DNA of 64,000 nucleotides, taken from Tupaia tana (lineage: Eukaryota; Chordata; Mammalia; Scandentia; Tupaiidae). The notes below the pieces were generated by a model. That model had not been told where the DNA came from, ran no database searches, and saw only the letters and a program-made list of their open reading frames with translations. Positions 49,182 to 61,024 of this stretch are shown here, one piece after another. The position numbers and the translations under genes were made by a program. The stretch is from contig JAKSZU010000004.1 in the NCBI GenBank assembly GCA_026018925.1, positions 18,320,095 to 18,384,094 of the forward strand, given 5' to 3'. Every line of letters begins with the position of its first letter. The first letter of the stretch is position 1.

Positions 49182-51279
49182 CTGGGCCAGGAGGGGCCAG
49201 TGAAGTAAGAAGTGGCCACAGGCCTGGTTCTGAGCTGAGCTTTCAGGGCCCTCCTTCACGTGGAGGGGGCCCATCTGCCATGGCCCATCCCCTTACAGGT
49301 CACTCACACCTTTGCCCAGCCTTCATTCAGGGTCTCCCTGACTTTTGACAAAGCCCCCATATGTCACAGGGCTGTCCGTGACCCCAGCTCTGCTCTCAGC
49401 TGAGCTGAAGTCTCTGCTAGAGAAGCCAGTGCTCTGCAGCACAGAGTCCAACCACATCGGTCATCTGAAGAGCTGACCATTGCTTTCCTCTCTCCTTTCA
49501 TAATTTCTGGTTCTCAAGTGTCAAGTACACGTATCGGGGACTATGAAGGCAGGGCTGGGCCACAATCTCAGGTTCTGTCTAGGAGGACACAGGAACTAAG
49601 ACCGCAAGAGGAAGCAGAGTATCAGCAGAGGAAAGGCAGCCAGGAGGGGGTGAGAAGGGTAGGAGTCCATGGCCACATTCCCTCCTCTGTCTGTAGCATC
49701 ATCTGGGCCCTGGTCATTAAGAATCCTGATTCTCCACTCTCACTCAGTCCACCTACATTTATAGCTTTCTAAATTCATTCCAGAAATGTCCCTCATGCCA
49801 TCCTCCGGTCTCTTTGCCTAGACTTTTCTGATATTCCTGAATCCCTTCCCCACACCGAAGCTGCAGCCCAGCCCAGATCCCATCATGCTCTTTTCATTAA
49901 ATGTAACTTTTGTCTTTATTTATGATAACAAAGTGCATGGCCATGTGAGAGACATCCTCCGTAATCAGACTCTCTACTCCTCATCACAGCGTCCAAGTGC
50001 CCCCATCCCCATAAACCTTTGTGAGCTGTTCCTTGCCCACCTCTGGCCTGCCCAGCCCCACCTTCTTATTCAGCTCATGTGGAAGCCACAGAGAACAACT
50101 TCCTCCCACCTCTGCCTGGCCCTCCTCAAGGCTAAGCCTAATGCCCAGCTGGCCCTCAATCCTCTGCTGACCCACCCTCCTTCCCCGTGTCACCAGGACA
50201 CCACTAATGCTGCATTCACAGACATATCCTAGTCCTGGTGCAGGACAGAGCCAGAGGCGTGCAACACTCAGAACCCATTCAGCCAGAAAGTGAGGGAATG
50301 GATGGACGAAAATGCAATTCATGTCCAGAAGAAAATGCAATTCGTGTCTGCCCTGAGTACAAGCCTGTGTTTGCAAACACATTTCTGTTCTAGTCTCTCA
50401 GGTCTTGGAGGCAGAGGCAGTTTCCTCCACCGGCGTTCCCATATCTTAGCACAGGACTTGCTACCGGGAAACCTATTAGTAAAATACTCTTGTACATGAA
50501 TTAAGTTCATTAAATTGGAATGACAAAAAAAAAAAAAAAAAAAAAAAAAACGGAACAGACTATGCTCAGTCACTATCAGTGCTGAGCCCAAACTGGAGAC
50601 CCTTGATGCTCTCCTGCCACCTAGTGGCAGCAATGTGACCTGCAGGCAGTGCTCAGAACAAGTACTCAGCCTGGGAGAAACCAAATCCTAGATAGCCATC
50701 CATGATTCACCATTTGAAGAAGTCACAGAAGAATTGATTCAGGGAAACTTTATGTTTACCATCTCCTTACAAATTTATGAAAATATGCAACACATTGCTT
50801 GATTTCCGCAGCCTTGGAGGATTTTCGTAGCAGCCATTTTGTGCACTCACCCAGCTCAGCAGCCATTGAAGGAGGTTTTATATTTTAAAAACCAGAAGCC
50901 TTTCAAATGCTACTGTCATACTAATTGTGGACTTTCTCCCAAAGGCAGTTCATGGTCCTCATTTTTATGGTTTTGCCAGTGTTTGACTTCATATGCGAAG
51001 TGCACACAACTGGAAAGTCGTAGTAGGAATGTAAATATTTTCATGCAGTCAAAAGTTGAGATAAGCTGTAAGTATAGAGATGACACACATAGTTAAATTT
51101 TAAAGGGCTGCTGCACCCTAGCTATATCTGACTGGACTGTCAGGACAGGCAAGCCTTCTAGGAAACAATCACACACCAATTAGCCATTTGCTTCAGGTAT
51201 TCGGGGATTAATAAATGATGTAGGAAAGTGATGGGCTGCACTGAGGCTGTGTGGGAAGAGAGGAATCAATCTTTTAAGA

Positions 51280-54040
51280 TTCCTGATGATTACCATCTTC
51301 TCTGACCATGATGGAATTAAACTTGACATTAATTTCAAGAAAAATCCTCGAAAATACACAAACACATGGAAACTAAACAACCTGCTTCAGAATGACTTCT
51401 TTTTTTTTTTTAAATATTGAGTTTTATTTAAAAATGTTTCATTACTAGCCAATGGCTTTATCATAAATGGGATATTCTCCAATTGCTTGAATGAACATTT
51501 GGTTTTTTGTTTTTGTTTTTGTTTTTTTTTTTTTTTTTAAGAGACTAGAGGTTTATTTGACTCACAGTTTGGGCTGTGTGGAAGGTCCAAATGCATCACA
51601 AAATGGCAGACTACAGGGTCTTGAGCAGAGTATCTGTCCTTTAGTTTCTATATATTCTGGTCTCCTTTCCTCTCTGTCTCTCTCTCTTTTTTTTTTTTCA
51701 ATTTATTTATTTGCATTCATTCACTGTACATCATTACAGCATACAAAATGAGATTTTCCATCCAAAGTACACTGTATATTGTCTCAATCAAGCACATCAA
51801 CAAACATGTTATTGTCAGCAAATGATCTTCCATTTCTTGTCTTCTGTATGTTTTGCTTCCCACCCCCCCCATCCTTGATTCCCTATCTCTTACCCTCTGC
51901 CATCTCCCACTCTCCTCCCACACTGTCTCTGGTATCTATGTTTGCTTTCTATACCTTTTTCCCTCACATTTTATTGAATCGCCAAAGACCCTAATCAATC
52001 CAAATACCCTCATAGCAAACAGAGGTGATACACACATTTCCATGAACACAAGTCTTACTTTACGCATCCTATAAAGTAGCACCTAGCTGTGGCTACATAT
52101 CCTACTGCAGTCATTGAATAGATATATTTTTTTTTCTGAAACTTTCTTTTTGTAACTCAATTTACATTCCTTCCCTAAGCTTCATCACAGCATACAAAAT
52201 GTGATCTCCCATCCAGTACACACTGCATAGTGACTCAATCATGCACATTACAAAAAAATTTCCATTACTAGTTCTTAGAATTACTTCCACCCCTCTTTCT
52301 GACCCCCTGTCCCTTCCCACCCTCCTCTCACACCACCTCTGGTGTCTACACTTGTCCTTCATTCCCTTTCCACCCACATTGCATTGATCACACAATTTCC
52401 TACATAATCTAACTACTTTCAATGGTGAGTTCACTCATTACTACTAAGAAAACCAGTTTTAACTTAACTCAAAGAAGTGCCAAGGAACTTTGCTTAAAGC
52501 CAGGAAACAAGTTAGGATTCTGTTCAAATGGTAGGTGCATGAACCTATCAGTCTCAGGTACTTTTATCTTCTGTTCTGGTTCAATTTTCCTGATTAAATT
52601 CTGGGATATAATATTTAACTCCAGACTTGTCCCTATGATTAAGTTGGCCACTTTCATAGTTTTTGGACTCTTATTTCCATGTGTCTGTGTTTAATTTTCT
52701 TGATACAGCACACCCTTGAGAACTTGGAGATCTGGTCTGGTGCTGATAAATTCTTTCAGGTTTTGTTTATCTGAGAATGTTCTTGTCTTTTCTTCCCACC
52801 TGAAAGATAATCTTGCCGGGTACAGTATTCTTGGCTGAAATTGCTTCTCTTATAACACTTTGAATATATTTTCCCATTCTCTCCTCACTCACATTGTTTC
52901 CGATGAGAGGTCTGCTGTGAGATCTCTCAGAATGACTTCTTAACTACCTAAGAAATTAAGTCTGAAATCAAAAATGTATGGAAACAAATGATAATAAGTA
53001 CATGAGTTTCTATAATCTATTGGATGTCACAAAAGCAATCATAAGAAGGAAATTCATAGCAATTCATGTATATAAGAAAAAGATGGAAAAGTGGCAAATA
53101 GACGACATCATGCCTCACGGGATTGGGAAAAAAAAAAAGTCAAGCAAAAAGAAATAATAAAGATTCAAGCAGAAATAAATGAAATAGAAAATAAAATATA
53201 CAGAAAAAAGTAAAAGCAAAAGATGAAAAGATTAACAAGATCGACACACAATTAGCTAGACTGATAAAGAAGAAGAAAGAAAGAAACCAAATAAATCAAA
53301 TACGTAATGAAATAGCCAACATTACAACAGACTCGATAGAAATACAAAACATCATTAGAGGACACTATGAGCAATAATATACCAACAAACAAGAGAATCT
53401 GGAGGAGATGGACAAATTCCTGTATGCGTACAATCTACCAAGATTGGATCAGGAGGACATAGAAAACCTGAATAGACCCATAGCAAGTCATGAGATTGGA
53501 TAGAATAAATAACCTCCAGACAAAGAAAAGCCCGGGTCTTGATAGGTTCACTTCTGAATTTTACAAAACTTTTAAGGAAGAGTTAACCTCCACTCTACTC
53601 AAATAATTACTAAAGATCCAAAAGGAAAGAAACCTCTCAAATTCATCAGGTGAAGCCTCCATTATTCTCATTCCCAGAACTGATAAAGATATGACAAAAA
53701 AGGAAACTACAGATCAATATCTCTGATGCAGAAATTCTCAACAGGACACTTGCAAACTGTATCCAACAACATATAAAAAAGATTATTCATTACAACCAGG
53801 TAGGTTTTATTCCAGGGATGCAAGGGTGGTTCAACATACAAAAGACCATAAACATAATACAACATATTAACAGAAAAAAATATAAAAACCATGTGATCAT
53901 TTCAATTGATGCAGAGAAAGCATTTGATAAAATACAACATTTCTTTATGATTAAGACTCTTAGCAAGACTGGTATAGAAGGATCATTTCTCAACACAGTA
54001 AAAGCCATATATGAAAAACCTATAGCGGAAAAAGACTCCA
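51280..54040 (+). mobile_element. Degraded L1 ORF2, split by a HAL1-like insertion
   Basis: 51300-51401 and 52942-54040 form one ORF2 stretch: SDHDGIKLDINFKKN and TWKLNNLLQNDF, then after the insertion [16 protein letters not shown] and [19 protein letters not shown] of the reverse transcriptase. Several stops and frameshifts. Host of the HAL1-like insertion 51402-52926. Confidence 0.85.
51402..52926 (-). mobile_element. HAL1-like element, 5'-truncated, with two 3'-transduced segments
   Basis: Exact 15-bp target duplication TCAGAATGACTTCTT at 51387-51401 and 52927-52941. In minus orientation: the last part of ORF1 (from 52926), the same short 3' region as 33353-34355, A tail (51699-51688), about 150 nt of unrelated sequence with AATAAA (51557-51552) and a second A tail (51539-51522), then about 110 nt with another AATAAA (51428-51423) and a final A tail (51411-51402). 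This is the order expected when transcripts read past their own signal twice. Confidence 0.85.
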
Positions 54041-56930
54041 TTGCTGCTGAGAACTTGTCATTTCAGGTAAAAAATAGAAATGAAGATTTTCTACTGATAG
54101 TTCAGCCTTCAGCCCCCAAACTTGAGTGGTAGGGAGCCCCACTAACCCCCTCTCTTGTCTCTGTCTATCTCTGTCTGTCTCTGTCTGCCTCTCTCTGTCT
54201 TCTCTTTTTTTTTAATTTTTCCTTTTTAAAATTTTTTAAGGTAAAGTATTCTCTTGGCTCTTAGAGCCTCCTTTGTCTTGCTAATAATCTCATCTCTCCC
54301 CTCCCCTCTAGGAGAGGCAAGAGGCAAGGGGCAGGCCTTCAGAAGAAGACTCCTTTGCTGCTGAGAACTAGTCATTTCGTGTGGCACTTGTGTGCCACGC
54401 GTTTCTTTATGTTTTGCTTTATTTTTTTTTTTTTAGACCAGGTCTTTTTTTTTTTTTTTTTTTGGAGAGGTTTTCACTATAGGGCGCGTGTGCTTGCCAG
54501 ACAGACAGACAGAGACAGAGAGACAGAAAGCAAGAAATCACCCCCCAGGGGAGTTGGCCACGCCGCAATCCCTTCTCCTCCATTCTCCTCTCGGGATCTT
54601 GGGCATGCACGCACACGCGCCCCGCGTGAGTTTTAAGCCACCGGGTCCAGGACGCGAACCGTGGTCGACTACGTGGGAGTCCAGCGACATAGCCATTACG
54701 CTAACTGCTGGTCCCTTTTTTGCTTTATTTTTAAACAAATAAATTTTTAGTTGCTTTTTCTCTTTTTTTCCTTCTTTTTCTCTCTTTTTCTTTTTTTTTC
54801 TCTCTCTCTGTTTTCTTATTATTTTTATCTCATCACTCTGCTCTTCAACCTCCATTCATTGTGTTTCTAGACAGATCTTAGGGAATCATAGCCAAACATC
54901 CAAATAATATTAGGGTCAACATATTCCTCAATACTCACTGAGTCTGCTGCACAAAGGGATAAAAACAGAATGGCAAAGAGATTGAAGATCACCTCCTTCT
55001 GCATGCTTCGGAATGCTCAGATTGAACTTCAAGAATTAAGAAGCAATGCACCATCCATCAGATGACCAGAAATCACCACAGGGTCACAATAAATATGGAA
55101 AAGCAAGAAAATATCTCTTTTCCAAGGGAAAAGAATAACTCCTCTTCATCCACAGATCATTCAATGGAAATCATAGATATGTCTGATAAAGAATTTAGAA
55201 TATTTATAATGATGAAGCTAACAAAGATGGAAGAGAAGAGAGACAATGAACTGCAGAAGAGGCAGGAGAAAGGAGCTGATGAGTTCCAGGAGGTGAAGAA
55301 ATTCTTGCAAGATATAAAAGAGGAAATATACACCATAAAAAAGGAACAAATGGACCTGTTAGAGATGAAGACTATAATACAGGAAGTCAAAATCTCCCTT
55401 GAAAGTATTAAAAGCAGACTAGATCATACAGAAAATTGAATCTCAGACATAGAAAATAGAATCGCTAGCCTAGAAAAATCCACCACGAAGACTGAGAAAA
55501 TTGCCAAGAAAAAAATGAGAATAATGTACAAGAAATACTAGATACTATCAAACGTCCAAACATCCATATAATTGGTATACCAGAAGGTGAAGAAACTCAT
55601 AAGGGCATTGATAATCTATTTAATGAAATCCTGCAAGAAAAGTTTCCAAACCTAAATAGGCACTCGAAGATTCAGTCTCAAGAAATAAAAAGGACCCCAC
55701 ATAGAGCCTAAGACCTCAAATTATGAAACTACTGGTGGAAAACACTGGGGCAACTCTGGGAGACGTTGGGGTAGGCAAAGACTTCTTAAATAAGATTCCC
55801 ATAGCACAGGCAATAATTCCTAAAATACATAAACTTGACTATATCATATTAAGAAGTTTCTGCACAACAAAGGACACAGTAATGTGTATAAATCGACAAT
55901 CCTTGGAATGAGAGACTATTTTTATAAATTATGCCTCAGATAAGGGACTGATAACCAGAATACACAGGGAACCCCCCCCCCCAAAAAAAATAAAAATGAT
56001 TAATCCAATTTAAAGGTGGGAAAAGGAGCTGAACAAAAATCTCTCTAAGGAAGACATACAAACAGCCAAAATGCATATGAGGAAATGCTTGACATCCCTC
56101 ATCATAAGGGAGATGCAGATTAAAACCACAATGAGATACCACCTAACCCCTGTCAGACTGGTAAAGATTAAAAGTACAAAAAATAAGTGCCGGCAGAGTT
56201 GTGGTGAAAGGGGAACTCTCCTACAGTGTTGGTAGGAATATAAATTGGTCCAATCACTGTGGAAAACAATATGGAGGTTCCTCAAAGATCTACAAATAGA
56301 ACTACCATTTGATCAAGCAATTCCACTTTTAGGCATCTACCCAAAAGACGGGAGAATGCTCTGTTGGAAATCTTTATTGTGGCATTATTCACAATTACTA
56401 AGACATGGAACCAACCCAAATGTCCACAAACAGATGAATAGATTGAAAAAGTGTGGCACATATACTCTATGGAATACTATTCTTCCATAAAAAAGACAAC
56501 CCTGCCATTTGATAGAAAATGGTAGAATATGGAAGATTTATTGTTGAATGAAGCAAGTCAGGCTATGAAAGAAAGATATTGTATGTATCCACTTAATAAA
56601 TACTGCCTGTCCACACTTTATGATAGAGATTGAAATATTTGGAGGGCATAAGCAGTAAAAATAGATACGGATGCTGAAGACAGTGTGGAACAGGGGTGAG
56701 TGGAATCAGGGAAGAGTATAGAGAAAGAAATCAGGAGAAAAAATAGAGAGCAATTTAATTTTTGTGACACAGAAATGGTTTATTACCTACTTATGGTAAC
56801 ATGTATAGTATTCTCAACTGGACTGGTCTGAGAAGTATTTTATGTTAGGTAGATTCTCTTTACAAGCCATATGGTGTATAGTGATTGAATGTTTAAAAAA
56901 AATAAGAATAATTTTACAAATTATAATCTG
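54022..56930 (+). mobile_element. L1 with internal deletion (5' UTR, part of ORF1, ORF2 end, 3' UTR)
   Basis: The 5' UTR starts with monomer-like repeats (54022 and 54343 both carry 'ctgctgagaact'). ORF1 begins at 55062 (MTRNHHRVTINMEKQENIS, then MSDKEFRIFIMMKLTKMEEK) and has a TGA after LDHTEN at 55440. At about 55707 the sequence jumps to the ORF2 end ('taagacctcaaattatgaa'), then runs to ORF2's last segment (VWHIYSMEYYSSIKK-like) and a 3' UTR with A-rich tail. One SINE sits in the 5' UTR. Confidence 0.8.
54428..54715 (-). mobile_element. tRNA-headed SINE in L1 5' UTR
   Basis: Near-consensus minus copy flanked by 'ttgctttattttt'. The inverted A tail is interrupted by 'agaccaggtc'. Confidence 0.9.
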
Positions 56931-57724
56931 GAGAAAAAAGTAAGTGAGATTTTCTTGCCTAGCATCCTGTACACAGTGCTGGCATGCAATAAGGCCTCAG
57001 CGTATGTCTCATTTTTATTTGTATCATGAGTAATCATTGCAAAGCACCATTACATCAACTCAGTTTTCTGGGTATTGTTAGTATTTCACAGGGAGAGAGT
57101 AAGAACAGATAATACTCATTGAGTTTGTAAAGATCACAAAGCAAGTATGTGTAAATGTGAACACCTTCATCTCAAATTTCTTGCTCCAGTCCTGCTCATA
57201 TCTGTCTATCTTTGATTTAATATAATACTTGCCATGTATTTGACATGGAGCTAAGCGCCTTTACATATTGCCTTCCTCCAGTCTTACAATACTGTGTTAT
57301 AGAGCATTTGCTTCCATTTAGATGATCTCTTCAAACTCATCTCAGGCAACTGTCTCACCAAAAGGCTTTGTCTGGGAGACACCATAATTTCTTTCACCCC
57401 TGATCCTTTGGGATATTGTTTTCTCCAATAGGAAAGCAATTCCTAATGATTTTATTGCCAGTGGTAAAAAGGACCCTGGTAGTCCTTGACATGATGTGCA
57501 ATGGAAATAAGCAAGATGTTACCATTGGTTCCAACTAATAAAATACTTCGTAAAAGCCAACTTTATCAAAGGCAATATTCTGACTGACATATATTCAACA
57601 CCTGTCAACATTTTAGTGAATTAAGGAGTATGTTAAGATTGGCTGGTTTCTAATTACTTCATTAGAAAAGTGGCAAAATAAAAAGATGATATCAGGAATT
57701 CAATTTCCAGGTCAAAGTATATAT

Positions 57725-58367
57725 TGTCCCGACCCAGGGGGACAGTCGAACAGGTTTCCTGAGGGAAGGAGTGAGAGCCGGGACAAGCGGTGCAGTGTCA
57801 CAGCATGGAAACGACACAGTGTCTTCAGTGTCGTCTGTTTATTGTGGGCAGCACGGTACAGCACGGAGACAACGCAGTGTTACAACTCTTCAAGGTCGCG
57901 TCGTCTATTGTGAGCAGCATGGAGACGACGAGGTGTCACAGCTCTTCAGGGTCATCTGGAGACGATGTAGTGTTACAACTCTTCAGGGTTTTCAGGGTCG
58001 TCTGGAGACTGTGCGGTGTTTCAACTATTCAGGCTCTCCAGGGTCCTCGTCTGGCTACTGTGGGCCAGGCATTGTGGTTATATACACGCTGGTGGGCCGT
58101 GATTGGTTGTAAACGGTGGGCCGTGATTGGTTGTAAATGGTGGGCCGTGATTGATTGTAAATGGTGGGCCGTGATTGGTTGTAAAAGGTGGGTTATGATT
58201 GGTTGCTTTTGGACCAATCATGAGGTGCCGGATATGCAAATCTGAGGGATTCTAGTGGCCAATCAGAGCAAGGTTTCGAAGGTCAGGTTTTTTGAAGGGA
58301 ACCAATCATGGCAATTGTTTGCTCTCTGAGAAACCTCAGCAGACTCGCTGGTGCGCAGCCTCCCACA
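57725..58367 (-). mobile_element. Solo endogenous-retrovirus LTR
   Basis: 643 bp bounded by TG...CA (TGTGGGAGG to GGTCGGGACA on the minus strand) with a 6-bp target duplication 'atatat' at 57719-57724 and 58368-58373. In minus order: an octamer-like site (reverse complement of ATGCAAAT near 58230), a tandem array of CCAAT boxes (58090-58210), TATATAA near 58080, and AATAAA near 57843. This is the U3-R-U5 outline. No gag, pol or env sequence adjoins it, so it is a recombined solo LTR. The 6-bp duplication fits a class II (beta-like) element, an inference only. Confidence 0.88.
58088..58210 (-). repeat. Five tandem 24-bp CCAAT-box repeats in the LTR
   Basis: A unit of about 24 nt (plus-strand core ggtgggccgtgattggttgt) is repeated about five times just upstream of the LTR TATA box. 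Most units carry ACCAATCA on the minus strand; one has ATCAATCA. Such arrays bind NF-Y in other LTRs. Confidence 0.85.
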
Positions 58368-59248
58368 ATATATAAATGACCTGATATACTTTATGTCTGT
58401 AGTGAATGAAGTTCTCATATCCTGTAACTGTAGGACTAAGATTTCTGAAAACTACACGCAGAGTCTCATCCTGACAGTGCCTGAACTCCTGCAATGCTTG
58501 GGGTATTCGTTGTTTTGCAAAGTTCATTTATTTTATGATAGAGTATATGAACACCTGAGAGAAAGAAAGCAAGCCAGAGAAAGCATACTCAGCAGGATCT
58601 ATTCATACTATGATCCCCTTTATCTGGTCTTCCAGCTCAACAGGATTTTGTGCACAGATCCACACATCCAGTGGGTTTTCAAGCTGACTCACATACCTAA
58701 ACCCACAGCTGGCCATGTGGCTTCCATCAGAGCAGTTCAGTTTGCAACTGACTGTGCCACAACTGGGCCAAAATTTTGGTTTTTGAATTAAAAAACCAAT
58801 TGCAGACATCTGATATAATTGTACATATCTTGTTTACTTTTCCTCTCACCTCCAGAATAATAAGGCTGTAAATTTGTATTGTTTTAACTCACTAAGAATG
58901 TGTCAGGTTATGATAGCAGCAATGGGGAACTCAAACAGGAACAGACAAGCAGGCAGAAAGGCAAAGCTGGAGGGGCAGACAGGCTGGAAAGCAGGCAGTG
59001 TTCAGGAGGGAGGTGGACAGGTAGAGACACAGGCATGGAGGGGTCAGGGGAGAAGCAGGTGGGGACCCTGGAGAAAGGTGAGGCCATAGAGGACAGTCAG
59101 ACAGGAGCCAGGAGCAGGCAGGTGGGAAGATAGACAGGTAGGTAGGTACAAGCAGGATGTGGGCAGACAGGAATGGGACCAGAACAGGTGACAAGAAGAC
59201 AAGATGGCTTGCAGGAGGCCTCAGAGCCTTTCTTTGTCCATATCAGGA

Positions 59249-59435
59249 ATAGATAAGCTTCTTGAGATGTAAGTAGGTCCCAGTTTTGGACATCAACATG
59301 ATACATGCTGTTGGGATGGGGACCCCCAGGAGGTATCCAACAATAACTCAAAGCAGAGGAGGATCAGGGCAGGTCATAGCCTTCACCTTGTTCACCTTCA
59401 GCTTGTTCATGGCAAATTATTTTCCAATGCAGTTC
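59249..59435 (-). pseudogene. CYP4A: CYP4A exon 12, more degraded duplicate (unit B copy 3)
   Basis: 187 nt against 169, with insertions near the AMNKLKV segment. NCIGK is followed at once by TAA in place of the next codon. FAMNKLKV, a shifted LLCFELL-like stretch and LHLKKL remain visible. The acceptor dinucleotide AG survives (ctgagcc inverted). The polyadenylation signal seen at 634 and 48658 is lost. Non-functional. Confidence 0.9.
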
Positions 59436-61024
59436 CTGAGCCAGGTAGGAACAGTGAAATGAGAAGTGGCCACAGGTCTGGTTTTGAGCTGGGCCTTCAG
59501 GGCCCTCCTTCATGTCACTGAACACCCAATCCCATCTCCCTTATAGGTCACTCATGCCTCTGCCCCAGCCTATGTTCAGGTTCATTCTGAACTTCAATAA
59601 AGCTCACCTATGCTCTGGGGCTGGCCCTGACCCTACTTCTGTTCTCAGATGGCTTGAAATCTCTGCTAGACAAGCCATTGCTCCATGGCCTGGAGTCCAA
59701 CCACATCAGTCACCTAAAGAGTTGATCGTTGATTTATTCTCTCCTTCCATAATTTCTGATTCCCTAGAGTGAAGGTCAGAGGTCAGGTTCTACAGGGGGA
59801 GGAATAGGACACACTGTCAACTGCTGAAAGTCTAGGGAGACACAGGAACTATTGATAAGTTCTCAAAGAGGGAGCAGAATATTAACAGAAAATAATGCTC
59901 CCGGGAGAAGACAAGAAGGGTAGGGACCCTGTAGCCACCTCCCCTCCTCTGTCTGTAGAATTGTCTGTACCCTGGACATTGAGGCTCCTGCCTCCCTATC
60001 CTCTTAGTCCAGCAGCTATAACTGCTTCCACTTCTGAAGTTTCCTTTCTGGCATCCTGGAGTCTCCTCACTTGGACTTTCTGATGTTCCTGCCTTCCCTT
60101 CCCACACTGAAGCTGCAGTCCAACCACACTTCTCTTTAATTTAATTTAATTTTGATCTAATTTAATTTAAATTTTGCCTTCCCATCATGCTCTTTAATTT
60201 AATTTTGCCTTCATTCATGATAAATAGCACGCACTGCCTCATGAGAGATGAAGAGACAAAGAGAGAGATGACTACCCTCCATAGTCAGACTCCCTGCTCC
60301 TCATCCCGGGAGGGACAGAGTACAAGTTCCCCAGCTTCCATCAAACATCCGTGGGCTATGCCTCACGCACCTCTGACCTGCCCAGCCCCACCTTCTTGCT
60401 CAGCTCATATGGAGAACACAGAAGATGTCCTCCTCCCACCTCTTCCTGACCTTCCTCAAGACTAGTCTAATACCCAGCTGGCTTGCACCCTCTGCCAGCT
60501 CTCCCTTCCTAATCTGAGTATAGGCCTGTGTTTTCAAACACATTTCTATTCTGTCTCTGAGGTCTTGGAGGCAGAGACAGTTTCCTCCATCTGCATTCAT
60601 GTATCTTAGCACAGGACTTGACTCAGAGAACCCACTTGTAAAATATGTTTGTACTTGAATTAGGTTAATCGAATTAGAAAAAAAAAAAAAGAATTGAACA
60701 CACTGAAAGTCATTATCAGGGCTGAGTTCACAATGGAGCCCCTGTGCTCTCCTGGCCTCTAGTGACAGCAATATGAACTGCAGACAGTGTCCAGGACAAG
60801 TACTCAGCCTTGGAGAAACCAAGCCCTAGAAAGCCATCTTCTACAACAGACACACATTAAAGCTAGCTCTGAAAAGTTTATCCAAAAGTTAAAGAATTCA
60901 CAAAATTATTGGTTCAGAGATCCTGAATCGTAACTCGGTCATAACTCCTACAAATTAACAGTAATTTGCAGGCCACTTGATGAGTTCTGCAGCCTTGGAG
61001 GATTTTTGTAGCAGCTGTTTGAAG

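Larger units (their letters stand above)
44270..50900. repeat. Segmental duplication unit B, copy 2
   Basis: 45443-47180 matches 56935-57560, 48300-50900 matches 58505-61020, and 44270-44410 matches 62700-62960. It holds a broken CYP4A exon 12 at 49014-49181. Copies 2 and 3 share sequence beyond 50520 that the intact gene lacks. Confidence 0.75.
56935..61020. repeat. Segmental duplication unit B, copy 3
   Basis: Collinear with unit B copy 2 except that about 47180-48300 is missing and an ERV LTR occupies 57725-58367. Contains a broken CYP4A exon 12. Confidence 0.75.

Noticed and set aside
57771..58245. Protein-coding frames of 113 and 151 aa
   Set aside because: They lie wholly inside the solo LTR and run through its 24-bp tandem repeats; there is no coding homology.
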